Of a stretch of 64,000 bases of DNA, positions 16,882 through 26,103 are shown piece by piece. The stretch's first letter is position 1, and each line of letters starts with the position of its first letter. The notes beneath the pieces were generated by a model. It saw only the letters and a list, made by a program, of their open reading frames with translations, had not been told where the DNA came from and ran no database searches. Source of the DNA: Pseudomonas taiwanensis DSM 21245 (GTDB lineage Bacteria > Pseudomonadota > Gammaproteobacteria > Pseudomonadales > Pseudomonadaceae); contig NZ_AUEC01000012.1 of the NCBI RefSeq assembly GCF_000425785.1, positions 124,001 to 188,000 of the forward strand, given 5' to 3'. The translations under genes and the position numbers were made by a program.

Positions 16882-18765
16882 ATGAAGTTAATGTTTTCAC
16901 ATAAAGTCATAATTTCTGCTGCGCTGGTGGTGGCTGTGGCCTTCACCAGTTTCGCAGCTTACAATGACACGCTGCAGCGGCATGCTCTGTATCGTGGTGT
17001 TGAAGCTAAACTTTCAGGTCTAAGTATTTCTACAGCAAGCGGTATTTCGCAATGGATGTCCGGTAGGTTGCTGTTGCTTGATAGCTTGAAGGAGTTACTC
17101 GCGACATCTGCAGGCCCAGAAAGTCTAGTGGCCGTTCTTGATCAGTCTATTTTAAAATCTGTATTCGCGTTTACCTACTTCGGCAACGTCGACGGAGCGT
17201 TTTTCATTCGTCCCCAGGATGAGATGCCTGCTGATTACGATCCGCGTATGCGTCCCTGGTACAGGATAGCAGTGTCGGAAAACAGGACTGTGTTAACAGA
17301 GCCCTACCGCGATGACACCAACGGAAAACTGATGCTTACCGTTGCGGCTCCAGTCAAGAATGGCGACCGCCTGCGAGGGGTGGTGGCGGGTGACCTGCCA
17401 CTTGACACTGTTGAAAGGATTATAAATTCGGTTGAGCTCAAAGGCATGGGGTACGCGTTCTTGGTCGACTCGGACGGAAAAATCCTTGTTCATCCTGATC
17501 GCGACCTTCTGATGAAAGACTTTACTTCAGTCTACGCAGGGGGTAAGGGTGGGTTCAGCAACGAGCTCATTGAGGTGCAACGGGCAGGCAAGGATGAGCT
17601 GGTGATGTTTGCCGCCATTGAGGGACTACCCGCAGTCAAGTGGTACGTCGGCCTGGCACTCGACAAAGACAAGGCTTTTCAGGAACTAAATGGCTTTCGT
17701 TTTGCAGCGGTCATGGCGACATCAATCACTGTAGCAGCGACGATATTGCTTCTGGGCATCATGATTTACTTACTCATGCACCCTCTGCGACGTATGCGTG
17801 ATGCGATGAAGGATGTCGCTAAAGGAGAGGGGGACTTAACAAAGCGTCTTGAGGTTAGAACCCAAGATGAATTTGGTGTGTTGGCTCAAGACTTCAACGT
17901 GTTTGTAGAACGGATTCATAATTCAATCCGCGATGTTTCATCAGCTACTGAGTCGGTATTTGCAGAAGTAAAGCGGGTAACGACGTCATCTGCAGGCTCC
18001 CTGTCTATGTCAGGCGAGCAAGCTCAGCGAACGGATAGCGTGGCAGCAGCGATTCATGAGTTAGGGGCAGCTGCTCAAGAGATTGCTCGCAATGCCGGAG
18101 ATGCCTCAGTACAAGCCGCTAAAGCCCGTGGGCAGTCCCATGAAGGAGGGCAAGTGGTTGCTGGCACGATCTCCAAGATGAACGACCTTTCCGAGAATCT
18201 TCGGCTTGCTTCGGGCAGCATTGAGTCACTGAACGATAAGACGGTCAGTATCGGGCGCATCCTGGAGGTCATCCGGGGGATTTCTGAGCAAACTAACTTG
18301 CTTGCACTCAATGCAGCAATCGAGGCTGCCCGTGCGGGAGAGGCTGGGCGAGGGTTTGCGGTAGTTGCAGATGAGGTTCGCAGCCTGGCCTATCGGACGC
18401 AGGCTTCGACCCAAGAAATCCATGGGATGATCGATGAGCTTCAAGCCGGTGCCTTGGAGGCGGTCAACCGGATGGAGGTGAGTGAGCATCTCAGTGCACA
18501 GGGGATGGCGGTGGCTAATGAAGCAGGTGCTTGCCTGCATGTCATCAATCACCACGTTGGCGATATTGATGGCATGAACCAAGCAGTGGCTACCGCCACG
18601 GAGGAGCAGTCTTGCGTCATTGAATCTCTCAATGTCGACATAGCTCAGATCAATAGCCTGCATGCTGAAAGCGTCAAAAATCTTCAATCAACCCTAAGCG
18701 CCTGTGAGAACTTGCAGTCTCAGGTTGAGCGTCTCAGAGGCTTGGTTGGGTCATTCCGGACATGA
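16882..18765 (+). CDS. Methyl-accepting chemotaxis protein with dCache amino acid sensor
   Basis: A 627-residue chemoreceptor. The first membrane helix is about residues 8-28. A periplasmic dCache domain follows (about 40-275), a second membrane helix (about 276-300), a HAMP linker, and the signalling domain with the conserved hairpin tip [20 protein letters not shown]. The sensor contains [16 protein letters not shown] and a later [10 protein letters not shown]. These fit the amino acid recognition motif of PctA-like receptors. It sits immediately after an Arg/Lys-type importer, so it plausibly steers cells to the same ligand. No CheB/CheR-binding pentapeptide was seen at the C-terminus. Confidence 0.88.
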   Translation: MKLMFSHKVIISAALVVAVAFTSFAAYNDTLQRHALYRGVEAKLSGLSISTASGISQWMSGRLLLLDSLKELLATSAGPESLVAVLDQSILKSVFAFTYFGNVDGAFFIRPQDEMPADYDPRMRPWYRIAVSENRTVLTEPYRDDTNGKLMLTVAAPVKNGDRLRGVVAGDLPLDTVERIINSVELKGMGYAFLVDSDGKILVHPDRDLLMKDFTSVYAGGKGGFSNELIEVQRAGKDELVMFAAIEGLPAVKWYVGLALDKDKAFQELNGFRFAAVMATSITVAATILLLGIMIYLLMHPLRRMRDAMKDVAKGEGDLTKRLEVRTQDEFGVLAQDFNVFVERIHNSIRDVSSATESVFAEVKRVTTSSAGSLSMSGEQAQRTDSVAAAIHELGAAAQEIARNAGDASVQAAKARGQSHEGGQVVAGTISKMNDLSENLRLASGSIESLNDKTVSIGRILEVIRGISEQTNLLALNAAIEAARAGEAGRGFAVVADEVRSLAYRTQASTQEIHGMIDELQAGALEAVNRMEVSEHLSAQGMAVANEAGACLHVINHHVGDIDGMNQAVATATEEQSCVIESLNVDIAQINSLHAESVKNLQSTLSACENLQSQVERLRGLVGSFRT

Positions 18766-18786
18766 TTCCAGCATTCTGCTTCCTCG

Positions 18787-19665
18787 CTAAAAGCTGAGTT
18801 GTCGTAGTTCATCGCTCACGAACGAAATGAACTCGCGGACTCTTGCCGTATACCGAAGATCACGATGCGTCAGGATCCACAGGCCAGTCGTGAATTGCTC
18901 CAGAGCGTCTGACTCAAGCCTCGCAAGCCCTGGCGTGTTGTCCCCAAGATAGCGGGGTAGAGGAACAATTCCCATCCCTGCTATTGCTGCCTGGCGCAGT
19001 GAGATCAATGAGTCTGCCTTGAAGATAATAGAGCTGGCAGGGATGGTTGATTGAATCCATTTTGTTACGGCCATTTGGCTGAAGGTTAGGTCGGGTGCAA
19101 TCCACTTGCTAAAGGACAACGGGTTGCTCTCCCCAATCAGATTGGCAATTTCGTTGGATGCATACAGCGCGAAGCGGACGTCCGCAAGGTGTCTACCAAT
19201 CAGGGACTCTGTAGGGTTATCTCCCGTCCTGATGGCGACATCAGCCAGGCGCTGAGCAAGGTCAGTGACAAAAGGCCCGGTTGATAACTCAACGACAATT
19301 TTCTCGTGCCGCTTGCTGAATTTCTCAAGAATCTGTGGAAGGATCGACCCCATGATCGTATCGCAGGTGGTGATTCGAAGAACTCCCTCCAGCTTAAGGT
19401 CTTTTCCTTCGAGTCTTAGTGATAAATCGTGTACTGCTCCTCTCATGGTTTCAGCAGTGCGCAGCAGTTCCTCTCCAGCATCAGTCAGCGTATAGCCAGT
19501 CGCGAGTCGATTGAAAATTCGTAACCCGTGAGCTTGTTCAAAGGTATTCACACGCCGCAGCACGGTGGTGTGATTGACGTTGAGGTGCCTGGCTGCTGCT
19601 GCAAACGACGCATGCTCAGCTACAGCAAGGATTAGCCGCAGATCATCCCAGTCCCAGTTGTGCAT
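18787..19665 (-). CDS. LysR-family transcriptional regulator
   Basis: A 292-residue regulator. The winged helix-turn-helix occupies residues about 5-62 (WDDLRLILAVAEHASFAAAARHLNVNHTTVLRR) and is followed by the effector domain. The start MHNWDWDD at 19665 is standard for this subgroup; an upstream in-frame start at 19749 would add an unlikely extension. It is divergent from the DoxX-like gene (105 bases apart), which is its most likely target by the usual LysR arrangement. Confidence 0.82.
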   Translation of the reverse strand: MHNWDWDDLRLILAVAEHASFAAAARHLNVNHTTVLRRVNTFEQAHGLRIFNRLATGYTLTDAGEELLRTAETMRGAVHDLSLRLEGKDLKLEGVLRITTCDTIMGSILPQILEKFSKRHEKIVVELSTGPFVTDLAQRLADVAIRTGDNPTESLIGRHLADVRFALYASNEIANLIGESNPLSFSKWIAPDLTFSQMAVTKWIQSTIPASSIIFKADSLISLRQAAIAGMGIVPLPRYLGDNTPGLARLESDALEQFTTGLWILTHRDLRYTARVREFISFVSDELRQLSF

Positions 19666-19770
19666 TCTTGCAGTCCCGTTTAGTGAAAAAGCAGATTGTT
19701 TCAAAATCAAGTAGTCACCAAAATTAGTCACAAGCAGTGCAACCGGCACTGCATGAATAAAGGAACAGAT

Positions 19771-20199
19771 ATGACCAATTTTAGTCCTGCGTATTTAGGT
19801 GGAATTCTTCTTAGGCTCACAGCAGGTGCTGCCCTGCTGATACACTCGCTTTATCTCAAGGTCTTTGTGTTCACCATGAGTGGCACAGTGGCATTTTTCG
19901 AGTCGATCGGACTACCTGGCTTTTTAGCCTGGATGACCCTTGTGGTTGAAGTTACCACTGGAGTGATGCTTATTTTTAAGATCAAACCGCATATTGCTGC
20001 AGCTTCCGCAATTCCTGTTCTGCTTGGCGCAACCTGGGCACACTCGGGTAATGGTTGGCTGTTCAGCAATACTGGTGGAGGCTGGGAGTACCCACTGTTT
20101 TGGACAATGACGTTGGTATCTATTGCCCTGACTGAGTGGCAGGCCAGTAAGGCTCTGGCGGCTTGTGAAGTAGAAGCCTGTGCTTTACCCAAGAACTGA
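19771..20199 (+). CDS. DoxX-family membrane protein
   Basis: A 142-residue protein with four hydrophobic helices and the DoxX features LLRLTAGAALLIHSLYLK at the start and AHSGNGWLFSNTGGGWEYPLFW before the last helix. AAAGGAACAG lies just upstream of the ATG at 19771. DoxX proteins are quinone-interacting or oxidoreductase-associated membrane subunits of mostly unknown role. The divergent LysR regulator probably controls it. Confidence 0.75.
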   Translation: MTNFSPAYLGGILLRLTAGAALLIHSLYLKVFVFTMSGTVAFFESIGLPGFLAWMTLVVEVTTGVMLIFKIKPHIAAASAIPVLLGATWAHSGNGWLFSNTGGGWEYPLFWTMTLVSIALTEWQASKALAACEVEACALPKN

Positions 20200-20253
20200 A
20201 TTTCTCCTCCTTGCCGGGGTGAGAAACTGAGACACAGCTACTGTATGTAATGG

Positions 20254-20273
20254 TGGCTGAAAAAGTCAATATA
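20254..20273 (-). promoter_or_regulatory. TATATTGACTTTTTC operator-like site (site 1)
   Basis: On the minus strand the sequence TATATTGACTTTTTC is identical to a site at 24254 and nearly identical to one at 31606. Here it lies oddly between the 3' ends of the DoxX-like and racemase genes. It may mark an unannotated transcript or be a relic of rearrangement. Confidence 0.45.
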
Positions 20274-20331
20274 CCTACTCAGATGTAGTCTCTGCCAATC
20301 GGCTTGACAGCATTCTAAGTGTGGCTATGAA

Positions 20332-20376
20332 AATCCCAGAGCCTCTGCATGTGGCAGGGGCGCTGGGATTGCTTTT
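20332..20376. terminator. Terminator between doxX-like and racemase genes
   Basis: A long hairpin closes with AATCCCAG (20332-20339) and CTGGGATT (20363-20370), with further pairing of the inner GCCTCTGC and GCAGGGGC. On the minus strand it is followed by ATTTTC, and on the plus strand by GCTTTT. It ends the racemase transcript 16 bases past its stop. Confidence 0.75.
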
Positions 20377-20391
20377 AATCTGCTAGGTAGC

Positions 20392-21621
20392 TTACTTGTC
20401 TACTAAGACCTTTGGATTGGAGTTTCCCCAAACGGTGTACAAGTCGGCGAGTAGTGCACCATTGATGTCCTCCATCTCTGCTTGCGTAACCTCTGCCTGT
20501 CCCTGCTTTCCGAATAGCACCACCTCATCACCTTCTTTGATGTCCGGGAAGTCGGTGACGTCAATCATCAGCGTGTTCATCGAGACTTTGCCCACTACGG
20601 GAACTCGATGCCCATCTATGAGTACAAATCCTTTGTTGGTGAACGCACGGCGATAGCCATCAGAATATCCCACCGGAATATTGGCCAGTATTGAGTCGCG
20701 TTTTAATGTCAGCGAACGGTCGTAGCCAACTGTATTTCCAGCAGGATAGGGATTAACGGAGGCTACTCGCGACTTGAACTCCATCACTCTCTTGTATTCA
20801 GTGTGAGATGGAACAGTGTCGCCGAAAAGAGCGCCGCCCGGCCTTACCATGTCTAGCCGAGCTTCAGGCACTTCGAGCGTGGCGAATGAATTAGCCGTGT
20901 GCAGGGTGATTTTACTGCGATCGAGCTTACCGTTCTCGATAAGCCAACTGGACTGCTTTTTAAAATCATCCAAGCCTTTCAACACATCGACGCGATCCTC
21001 GACAGCGTAATGAGTCATAATTGCAACGATTTCAAGGTTTTTATCGTGTGTCACGCTCAAAGCATCCTGGCGTCCTTGCTCGCTATGAAGTTCAAACCCG
21101 TTTCGACTCATGCCGCCAGCATTGAGTGCGATGTGGATTTTTAGCTTTTCCCCCCGCTGCGCAGCGATGGCGCCTGCTTCTTTCGCCAGTTGAGCGTTGC
21201 CAATCAGCTCTTCGATGTTGTATTTCAGAGCGTCTTGAATTTCACCGATTGATGCGGTTCGGACGCGTACAAGCTCGCCAGTGAAACCACTCTCACGTAC
21301 TACCCTGGCCTCTTCATTGCTTGCAACAGCAACGCAAGGCACCTGCATCGTAATAATCGAAGGCATAACTAGCCCGATTCCGTGGCCATAGGCGTCAGCC
21401 TTGAGCACTGCACAGATCTTGGATTTACCTTCAAGCGTAGCCTGCAGTGTCTTTATGTTGTGTTCGAAAGCAGCTTTGTTAATTTCCACCCAGGCATTGC
21501 TTGCTTGGATGGTTAGATCCGCGTTGCCATTGTGAAGGCTCAAGGGTGGGGCTGCCCACACATGGCTTTGGCAGAAGGTGAGGCTTAGGGAGATAGCGAG
21601 AATTGAACGACGGAAGGGCAT
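20392..21621 (-). CDS. bsr: Periplasmic broad-specificity amino acid racemase
   Basis: A 409-residue PLP enzyme of the alanine-racemase fold, the length of the P. putida broad-specificity racemase. The signal peptide ends near VWA-AP (residues 23-24). Lys74 in AVLKADAYGHG binds PLP; Tyr300 in NTVGYDRS is the expected second catalytic base; NAGGMSRNGF (near 168-177) replaces the usual alanine-racemase motif, as in Bsr/BAR. It interconverts L and D forms of Lys, Arg and others in the periplasm; enzymes of this type also racemise canavanine. The start at 21621 has GGAGAG six bases upstream; an ATG at 21627 overlaps that site. Confidence 0.85.
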   Translation of the reverse strand: MPFRRSILAISLSLTFCQSHVWAAPPLSLHNGNADLTIQASNAWVEINKAAFEHNIKTLQATLEGKSKICAVLKADAYGHGIGLVMPSIITMQVPCVAVASNEEARVVRESGFTGELVRVRTASIGEIQDALKYNIEELIGNAQLAKEAGAIAAQRGEKLKIHIALNAGGMSRNGFELHSEQGRQDALSVTHDKNLEIVAIMTHYAVEDRVDVLKGLDDFKKQSSWLIENGKLDRSKITLHTANSFATLEVPEARLDMVRPGGALFGDTVPSHTEYKRVMEFKSRVASVNPYPAGNTVGYDRSLTLKRDSILANIPVGYSDGYRRAFTNKGFVLIDGHRVPVVGKVSMNTLMIDVTDFPDIKEGDEVVLFGKQGQAEVTQAEMEDINGALLADLYTVWGNSNPKVLVDK

Positions 21622-21969
21622 ATACATCTCTCCATGGACGAACTGCTTAGTATTTATTTTTGTAGCACTGCCTGGTGTCGCCTATGCTCGTAGACTAACT
21701 GCCCGTGCATTACCTACCACTTATACGGTAGCAAGAGCCTGACAGGGAGCACAGCTTACGAAGCTGTAAGGAGTTTTCTTGTTCTATCACAGGTGTTGCG
21801 ACAAAGTCACAAAGTCCTGGGTTAAATTTTCTTATGGCACTCTAGTTTTTCTTCATTGCTCGCTGAGCACGGAGGATTTGTTTGCTCAAGGGTCGATTGT
21901 TAATGTTGCCTTTGTCTTAAGAGCTTCGTGTTCTTGAGCAATTGTTCAAGAGTTATTCTGTGGTAATAA
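21622..21969. other. Racemase upstream region
   Basis: About 350 AT-rich bases between the racemase start and the PaiB-like stop. They hold the racemase promoter, and GAGCA-like half sites (TTGCTCGCTGAGCA near 21858 and GAGCAATTGTTC near 21936). No gene is seen. Confidence 0.4.
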
Positions 21970-22620
21970 TTAGCCGCTGGTTTGTGAGTTTCGTTTTTTC
22001 GCTTCTGCAATCATGGAAGCTCCAATTGCTTGCTCGCCACGCTCTATGAGAATGGTGCCAGCTCCGATCATGTCCCTTGCGCCATCGTCTTGATTGAGTT
22101 TGAATTTCCCCACTAAATCGGTGATCTCTATTTCAATTAAAAATATTTGGCTCAGTAGCTCGCTGACATATTCTTTGGGGGCATCTGAAATTTTCCAAGG
22201 GGTGTCCATTGATGCCTCATGCCGCTTGGTGAGTTTTGCAACAAGTTTACGAGCGCGGGTCTCATCATCATGGAATCTTATGCGTCCTTTTGCATGCACA
22301 ACAACGTAGTTCCAGGTGGGTACTTGTCGCTCTGTTTCTTTTTTGCTCGGTAGCCATGTGGGCGAGATATAAGCATTGCCTGCTTTGAAAATGACTAGCA
22401 CTTCGTCTAGATTTTTTATTTCATTGAGGATAGGGTTGTTTTTTGAAGCATGCGCACTCAGCAAGCCTAGTGAACCGGCGTCTGGGTCGAGCTCGAATGG
22501 AAGATGGTTTGCATCGAGTCCTGATTGGCCATAGGTTACTAATGTTCCGAATGGGTTTTCCATCATTATTTTATGTAATACTTCTTTTCGGGGTTCGCTG
22601 AAATGTTTCGGTAAATACAT
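21970..22620 (-). CDS. FMN-binding negative regulator, PaiB family
   Basis: A 216-residue split-barrel flavin-binding protein. Family hallmarks are MYLPKHF at the start, HLPF near residue 40, YISPTWL and VPTWNYVVVHAKG near 85-110. Bacillus PaiB influences degradative enzyme expression; in proteobacteria these proteins are often next to LysR or GntR regulators of amino acid use. It lies downstream of an ArgP-like gene in the same direction, 60 bases apart. Confidence 0.82.
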   Translation of the reverse strand: MYLPKHFSEPRKEVLHKIMMENPFGTLVTYGQSGLDANHLPFELDPDAGSLGLLSAHASKNNPILNEIKNLDEVLVIFKAGNAYISPTWLPSKKETERQVPTWNYVVVHAKGRIRFHDDETRARKLVAKLTKRHEASMDTPWKISDAPKEYVSELLSQIFLIEIEITDLVGKFKLNQDDGARDMIGAGTILIERGEQAIGASMIAEAKKRNSQTSG

Positions 22621-22680
22621 GTGTGGGGCCTGCTTTTGTATGGTGTCAAGTTTGTGATTTATTTCAGTTTAAGGAGTATC

Positions 22681-23580
22681 TTAATTAGGTGTTAAGCTTT
22701 TTTGCGAGTATTTGCGAACTGCTTCGGTCAGTAAGTCTAGGTTTTTCGAATTGAAACTCCACCGATGCCAATGCAGTGGCACGTCCAGGTAATATTCCGG
22801 AGCAATATTAGTAAGCCCTCTAGCCTCAAAGAGGCTAGCGGCAAGTACTTCAGGGGCCATGCCCCAGCCAAGGCCTCGCGCCATCGCATCAAAATAACTA
22901 CTTGAAGTTGGTATGTGATTTGCTGGTGGAGTGAGCGCTTCGCCTGTTAATGACTTTAGAAAAGTATGTTGTATTCCGTCTTTCTGATTGAACGCTAGTA
23001 GAGGCGCGGTGGAGAGGCTCTCTGTATTTAATCCACTGGCAAAGTGTTGGTGTTGGAAGGATTTCGATGCCAGCGCTATATAGCGCATTCTCCCTAAGCA
23101 TTCGACTTGGCAGCCTGGTGCAGCAATCGGACTTACGCTAATAGCGGCAACTACATTGCCGTCTCTAAGCAACGCTTGTGAGTGGTTCTGATCTTCAATG
23201 CGTATGTCAAAAATTACGTGCGATTGTTTTTGGACAAACTCCATGACGTCTACAAACCAGACGTCAAGTGAGTCTGCGTTAACGGCGATGGGAAGTCGGG
23301 TCAGGGTATGATGCTCATTGTCAAATATTCCCAGGTCGTGATTCAATTCGCTTTCGAGAAAGTCGATTTGCTCTGTGAATTTCAAAAGTGTCAACCCTGC
23401 CCTAGTGGCTTTGCAGGGCGAGCCGCGCATGATGAGCACCTGCCCGAGCCTGTCTTCCAGTTGCTTGATTCTTAGGCTGATTGCGGATGCAGTTATGTGT
23501 AGTTTTCGAGCTGCACCCTCAAAGCTTCCCTCCCGAATCACTGATGAGAAGGCGGTGAGTTGCAAGTTGTCGATCTTCAT
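22681..23580 (-). CDS. ArgP/LysG-type LysR regulator, copy 1
   Basis: A 299-residue LysR regulator of the ArgP (IciA) subgroup: LQLTAFSSVIREGSFEGAARKL, SAISLRIKQLEDRLGQVL and the ArgP-type segment RGSPCKATRAG. ArgP senses Lys/Arg and activates the arginine and canavanine exporter argO in E. coli. A clear paralogue is at 53421. Here the neighbours are PaiB-like and DinB-like genes in the same direction rather than an exporter. The target is unknown. Confidence 0.8.
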   Translation of the reverse strand: MKIDNLQLTAFSSVIREGSFEGAARKLHITASAISLRIKQLEDRLGQVLIMRGSPCKATRAGLTLLKFTEQIDFLESELNHDLGIFDNEHHTLTRLPIAVNADSLDVWFVDVMEFVQKQSHVIFDIRIEDQNHSQALLRDGNVVAAISVSPIAAPGCQVECLGRMRYIALASKSFQHQHFASGLNTESLSTAPLLAFNQKDGIQHTFLKSLTGEALTPPANHIPTSSSYFDAMARGLGWGMAPEVLAASLFEARGLTNIAPEYYLDVPLHWHRWSFNSKNLDLLTEAVRKYSQKSLTPN

Positions 23581-23694
23581 ATTCAGTGATCCGGCTGACT
23601 GGACGGTTGTGTGCTCTGGACTGCGATCATTACAGCTTATATTCAGATGTTAATGCTCTTATGCGGAGCTCAGCAGTACAGGATCGTAGCGTAA

Positions 23695-24177
23695 TTAATG
23701 TTTTAGGAATGTAGTGAAGTGATCTTGCCAGCCTTCTGTCGCTGCAAAAGGTAGTAAGCCGCTGACCATTCCGCGGTGCAGCAGGCCATGGGATAAGACA
23801 TGGCTAAGGATTTCTGATTTATTCATATTTCCTGACTTTCCATCGGCGAATACAAAACTCACCCGTTCTTCAAGTTCAGTTTCAGTGACGAATTTTGTGT
23901 AGTTAACGAACCAATTGTTTGTTTCTGTAAATCTTAGCGACAAGTCAGAAAGATGCTGGGGCTCCTCTGAAGTGGTTGAGTTGCATGACATTGCGTTGCC
24001 GAGCAACCTTCCCATGAACAGATTATCCACGATGTTGATGTGAGCTAGATGCCAGAGTGCTTCTGCAAGGTTTGGAGCAGTGAATGTACTAGGCGACTCG
24101 GCCAAGATTTTGAACAGCTCAGATTCAGACCAGGCTTTGTACTGAAACAGTGAGTGGAAAGCGCCTGCTGCAGTCAT
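23695..24177 (-). CDS. DinB-family protein, copy 1
   Basis: A 160-residue four-helix DinB/YfiT-like protein. His residues in AHINIVD (near 47) and SHGLLHRG (near 130-135) fit the metal triad of the family. A strong GGAGGAGAAAAA site precedes the ATG. A second, similar gene is at 57985, also inside this island. DinB-like proteins often act as thiol-dependent or metal-dependent transferases, but the substrate here is unknown. A TATATTGACTTTTTC site lies 77 bases upstream of its start. Confidence 0.75.
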   Translation of the reverse strand: MTAAGAFHSLFQYKAWSESELFKILAESPSTFTAPNLAEALWHLAHINIVDNLFMGRLLGNAMSCNSTTSEEPQHLSDLSLRFTETNNWFVNYTKFVTETELEERVSFVFADGKSGNMNKSEILSHVLSHGLLHRGMVSGLLPFAATEGWQDHFTTFLKH

Positions 24178-24485
24178 TTTTTCTCCTCCGTTCTCACGGG
24201 ACTGGGGGGGCTTTGCCGTCCTGGCAAAGGCTGGTTGGTAACGCGACGGTCAGTATATTGACTTTTTCGGTCGATGGCACGAAGCTGTGATGGCGATGGG
24301 TGCCAAAGCTGTGGGCTGATTGCCCAGTGGCCCAGTGGCCCAGTGGCCCGTTGGCTCTCAGGCTCCCAAGGACGCCGTTGTCGTGATTGTTGGCTTGCTT
24401 CAGTCGAGCTCTAGGGATGTAGCTTTGAGGCGTTTGAATAACAAATTATGTGTGAGTGATTGCTTTACGCGATCCGGAGGTGGCG
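24178..24485. promoter_or_regulatory. Intergenic region with site 2 and a short tandem repeat
   Basis: Between the divergent DinB-like and Lrp-type genes. It contains TATATTGACTTTTTCGGTC at 24254-24272 (site 2) and a degenerate tandem repeat of TGGCCCAG (about 24324-24353, three to four copies). The site probably controls one or both flanking genes. Confidence 0.5.
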
Positions 24486-24923
24486 ATGAAACGCACTTTG
24501 GACAAAATCGATGAAAAAATCATCGAAGAACTTACTAGGAATTCGCGTTTAGCTCACAATGATATTGCGATGAAAGTTAATCTTTCTCGCAATGCTGTTA
24601 GGCTCAGAATTGAGCGCCTGGAGCGAGATGGTTATATCAAGGGATACACTATTGTAAAAGGATCGGCTTCTTCGGAGCATCCCCCAATAAGGGCTATGGT
24701 ATTTGTGTACAGACAAGATCGAATGAAGGGGGCTGAGGTAGTGCGTTCTGTTGCAGCCATTCCTGAAGTGGTCGCTTGCAATGTTATGAGTGGTGATCTT
24801 GATATTGTCCTGACTGTCGAGGCGTCTTCTCCGGATAGGATAAATAAAGTCTGGACTGACATTTCAAGTTTGCCTGGTGTTGTCAATACAGTTACGTCTT
24901 TTGTCCTGTCGCATACAAAATAA
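24486..24923 (+). CDS. Lrp/AsnC-family regulator, copy 1
   Basis: A 145-residue regulator: helix-turn-helix in residues about 5-50 (LDKIDEKIIEELTRNSRLAHNDIAM, then LSRNAVRLRIERLERDG) and a RAM ligand domain from about 65. GGAGGTG lies upstream of the ATG at 24486. It has the same length as the paralogue at 34389. It precedes the homoserine dehydrogenase gene, with a GAGCA palindrome in the gap, and is the best candidate for the regulator of the canavanine/homoserine genes. Ligand unknown; an aspartate-family or arginine-like amino acid is likely. Confidence 0.88.
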   Translation: MKRTLDKIDEKIIEELTRNSRLAHNDIAMKVNLSRNAVRLRIERLERDGYIKGYTIVKGSASSEHPPIRAMVFVYRQDRMKGAEVVRSVAAIPEVVACNVMSGDLDIVLTVEASSPDRINKVWTDISSLPGVVNTVTSFVLSHTK

Positions 24924-24948
24924 CTAGCAGGCAAATCGGCATGCAGAG

Positions 24949-24963
24949 CGAGCATTTTGCTAG
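24949..24963. promoter_or_regulatory. CGAGCATTTTGCTAG operator-like palindrome
   Basis: Matches the CGAGCA-WWW-TGCTCG family with one change at the outer edge. It lies 26 bases after the Lrp gene and about 90 bases before the homoserine dehydrogenase GTG. Its position inside a possible upstream extension of that gene favours the later start. Confidence 0.55.
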
Positions 24964-25051
24964 CAAAATCGGTCTGTTTGGCATATTCGGTAAAGCAGGG
25001 TTGCGGCTTACGATTTCCTCCAGTGGTAAACAACAAAATGAGGCCGTTGCT

Positions 25052-26101
25052 GTGACTGAATACAAAATTGCTTTGCTGGGTTTCGGTGGTGTCAACCGTG
25101 CTCTGGCTCAACTGGTTGCTGAAAAGAATGAGCTGTGGGCGGAGGAGCTGGGCTTCACGTTGAAAATCGTTGGCGTCAGCGACATCTTCTTGGGCTCTGT
25201 GATTGGCAAGGACGGCCTGGATCCTAAGAAACTGGTAGCTGTGCCTGCAGCCAAAGGCGCCTTTTCCGGTCTGGAGAATGGCAGCGCAGAGCCCGCCAAC
25301 GAGACCGTCATCCGCTTCTCCGGTGCAGATATCGTTGCTGAGGCCACCTTCACCAATCCGGTTGATGGTGAGCCAGCAACCACCTTCTGCCGCTGGGCTC
25401 TGGAGAAGGGTGTTAGCGTAGTCACTACCAACAAGGGCCCAGTAGCTCTGCACTCTGCTGCACTGAAGAAGTTGGCAGCTACTACTGGAGCTGCATTTGA
25501 GTTCGAAGGGGCCGTGATGAGCGGTACTCCGGTTATCCGCTTGGCTCAAGAAACCTTGGCTGGTTCAGAAATCACCGGCTTCAAGGGCATCCTGAACGGC
25601 ACCTCCAACTTTATTCTGAGCAGCATGCAAGCTGGTCTGGACTTCGGTGATGCATTGGCAAAAGCTCAGGAGCTTGGCTATGCCGAAGCAGATCCAACTG
25701 CTGACGTAGAAGGTCATGATGTACGTCTGAAGGTGGTTATCCTGGCAAATGAACTGCTGGGTGCAAAGCTGACTCCGAACGATGTGTGCTGTGAAGGCAT
25801 CTCGAATATCACTGTTCAAGACATTCAGAGTGCCGCTCAAAATAACTCGCGCTGGAAGCTGATCGGCAGTGCCCAGCGCACCCCAGCAGGTACTGTGACT
25901 GCTTCGGTCAGCCCGCAACTGCTACCGAACACTGATGCGTTGGCCGGGGTAAGCGGTGCAACAAATGCTGTGAGTTTTGAAACCAACCTTCTGGGCCCTG
26001 TCACTGTGGTAGGTGCTGGTGCTGGCCGCATTGAAACTGCGTACGCACTGCTGTCCGACATCATCAGCATCCACAAGAACAAGATCAAACAGGCGATCTG
26101 A
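25052..26101 (+). CDS. hom: Homoserine dehydrogenase, short ACT-less form (catabolic)
   Basis: A 349-residue NAD(P)-dependent enzyme. The Rossmann motif is [12 protein letters not shown] near residues 7-18. The catalytic region [17 protein letters not shown] carries the expected Asp and Lys. The usual biosynthetic Pseudomonas enzyme is about 434 residues with a C-terminal ACT domain for threonine feedback; that domain is absent here. With the aldehyde dehydrogenase 3 bases downstream it probably runs backwards, oxidising homoserine to aspartate semialdehyde. The GTG at 25052 is preferred because the longer frame from 24941 would include an operator-like palindrome and a non-family N-terminus. 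Confidence 0.85.
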   Translation: MTEYKIALLGFGGVNRALAQLVAEKNELWAEELGFTLKIVGVSDIFLGSVIGKDGLDPKKLVAVPAAKGAFSGLENGSAEPANETVIRFSGADIVAEATFTNPVDGEPATTFCRWALEKGVSVVTTNKGPVALHSAALKKLAATTGAAFEFEGAVMSGTPVIRLAQETLAGSEITGFKGILNGTSNFILSSMQAGLDFGDALAKAQELGYAEADPTADVEGHDVRLKVVILANELLGAKLTPNDVCCEGISNITVQDIQSAAQNNSRWKLIGSAQRTPAGTVTASVSPQLLPNTDALAGVSGATNAVSFETNLLGPVTVVGAGAGRIETAYALLSDIISIHKNKIKQAI

Positions 26102-26103
26102 AT

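Noticed and set aside
24324..24353. Tandem TGGCCCAG repeats as a possible CRISPR or VNTR
   Set aside because: The units are 8 bases with no spacers; it is simply a short degenerate tandem repeat.
24632..25549. 305-codon open frame on the minus strand
   Set aside because: It lies antisense to the Lrp and homoserine dehydrogenase genes, is Ser/Cys-rich and has no ribosome binding site.
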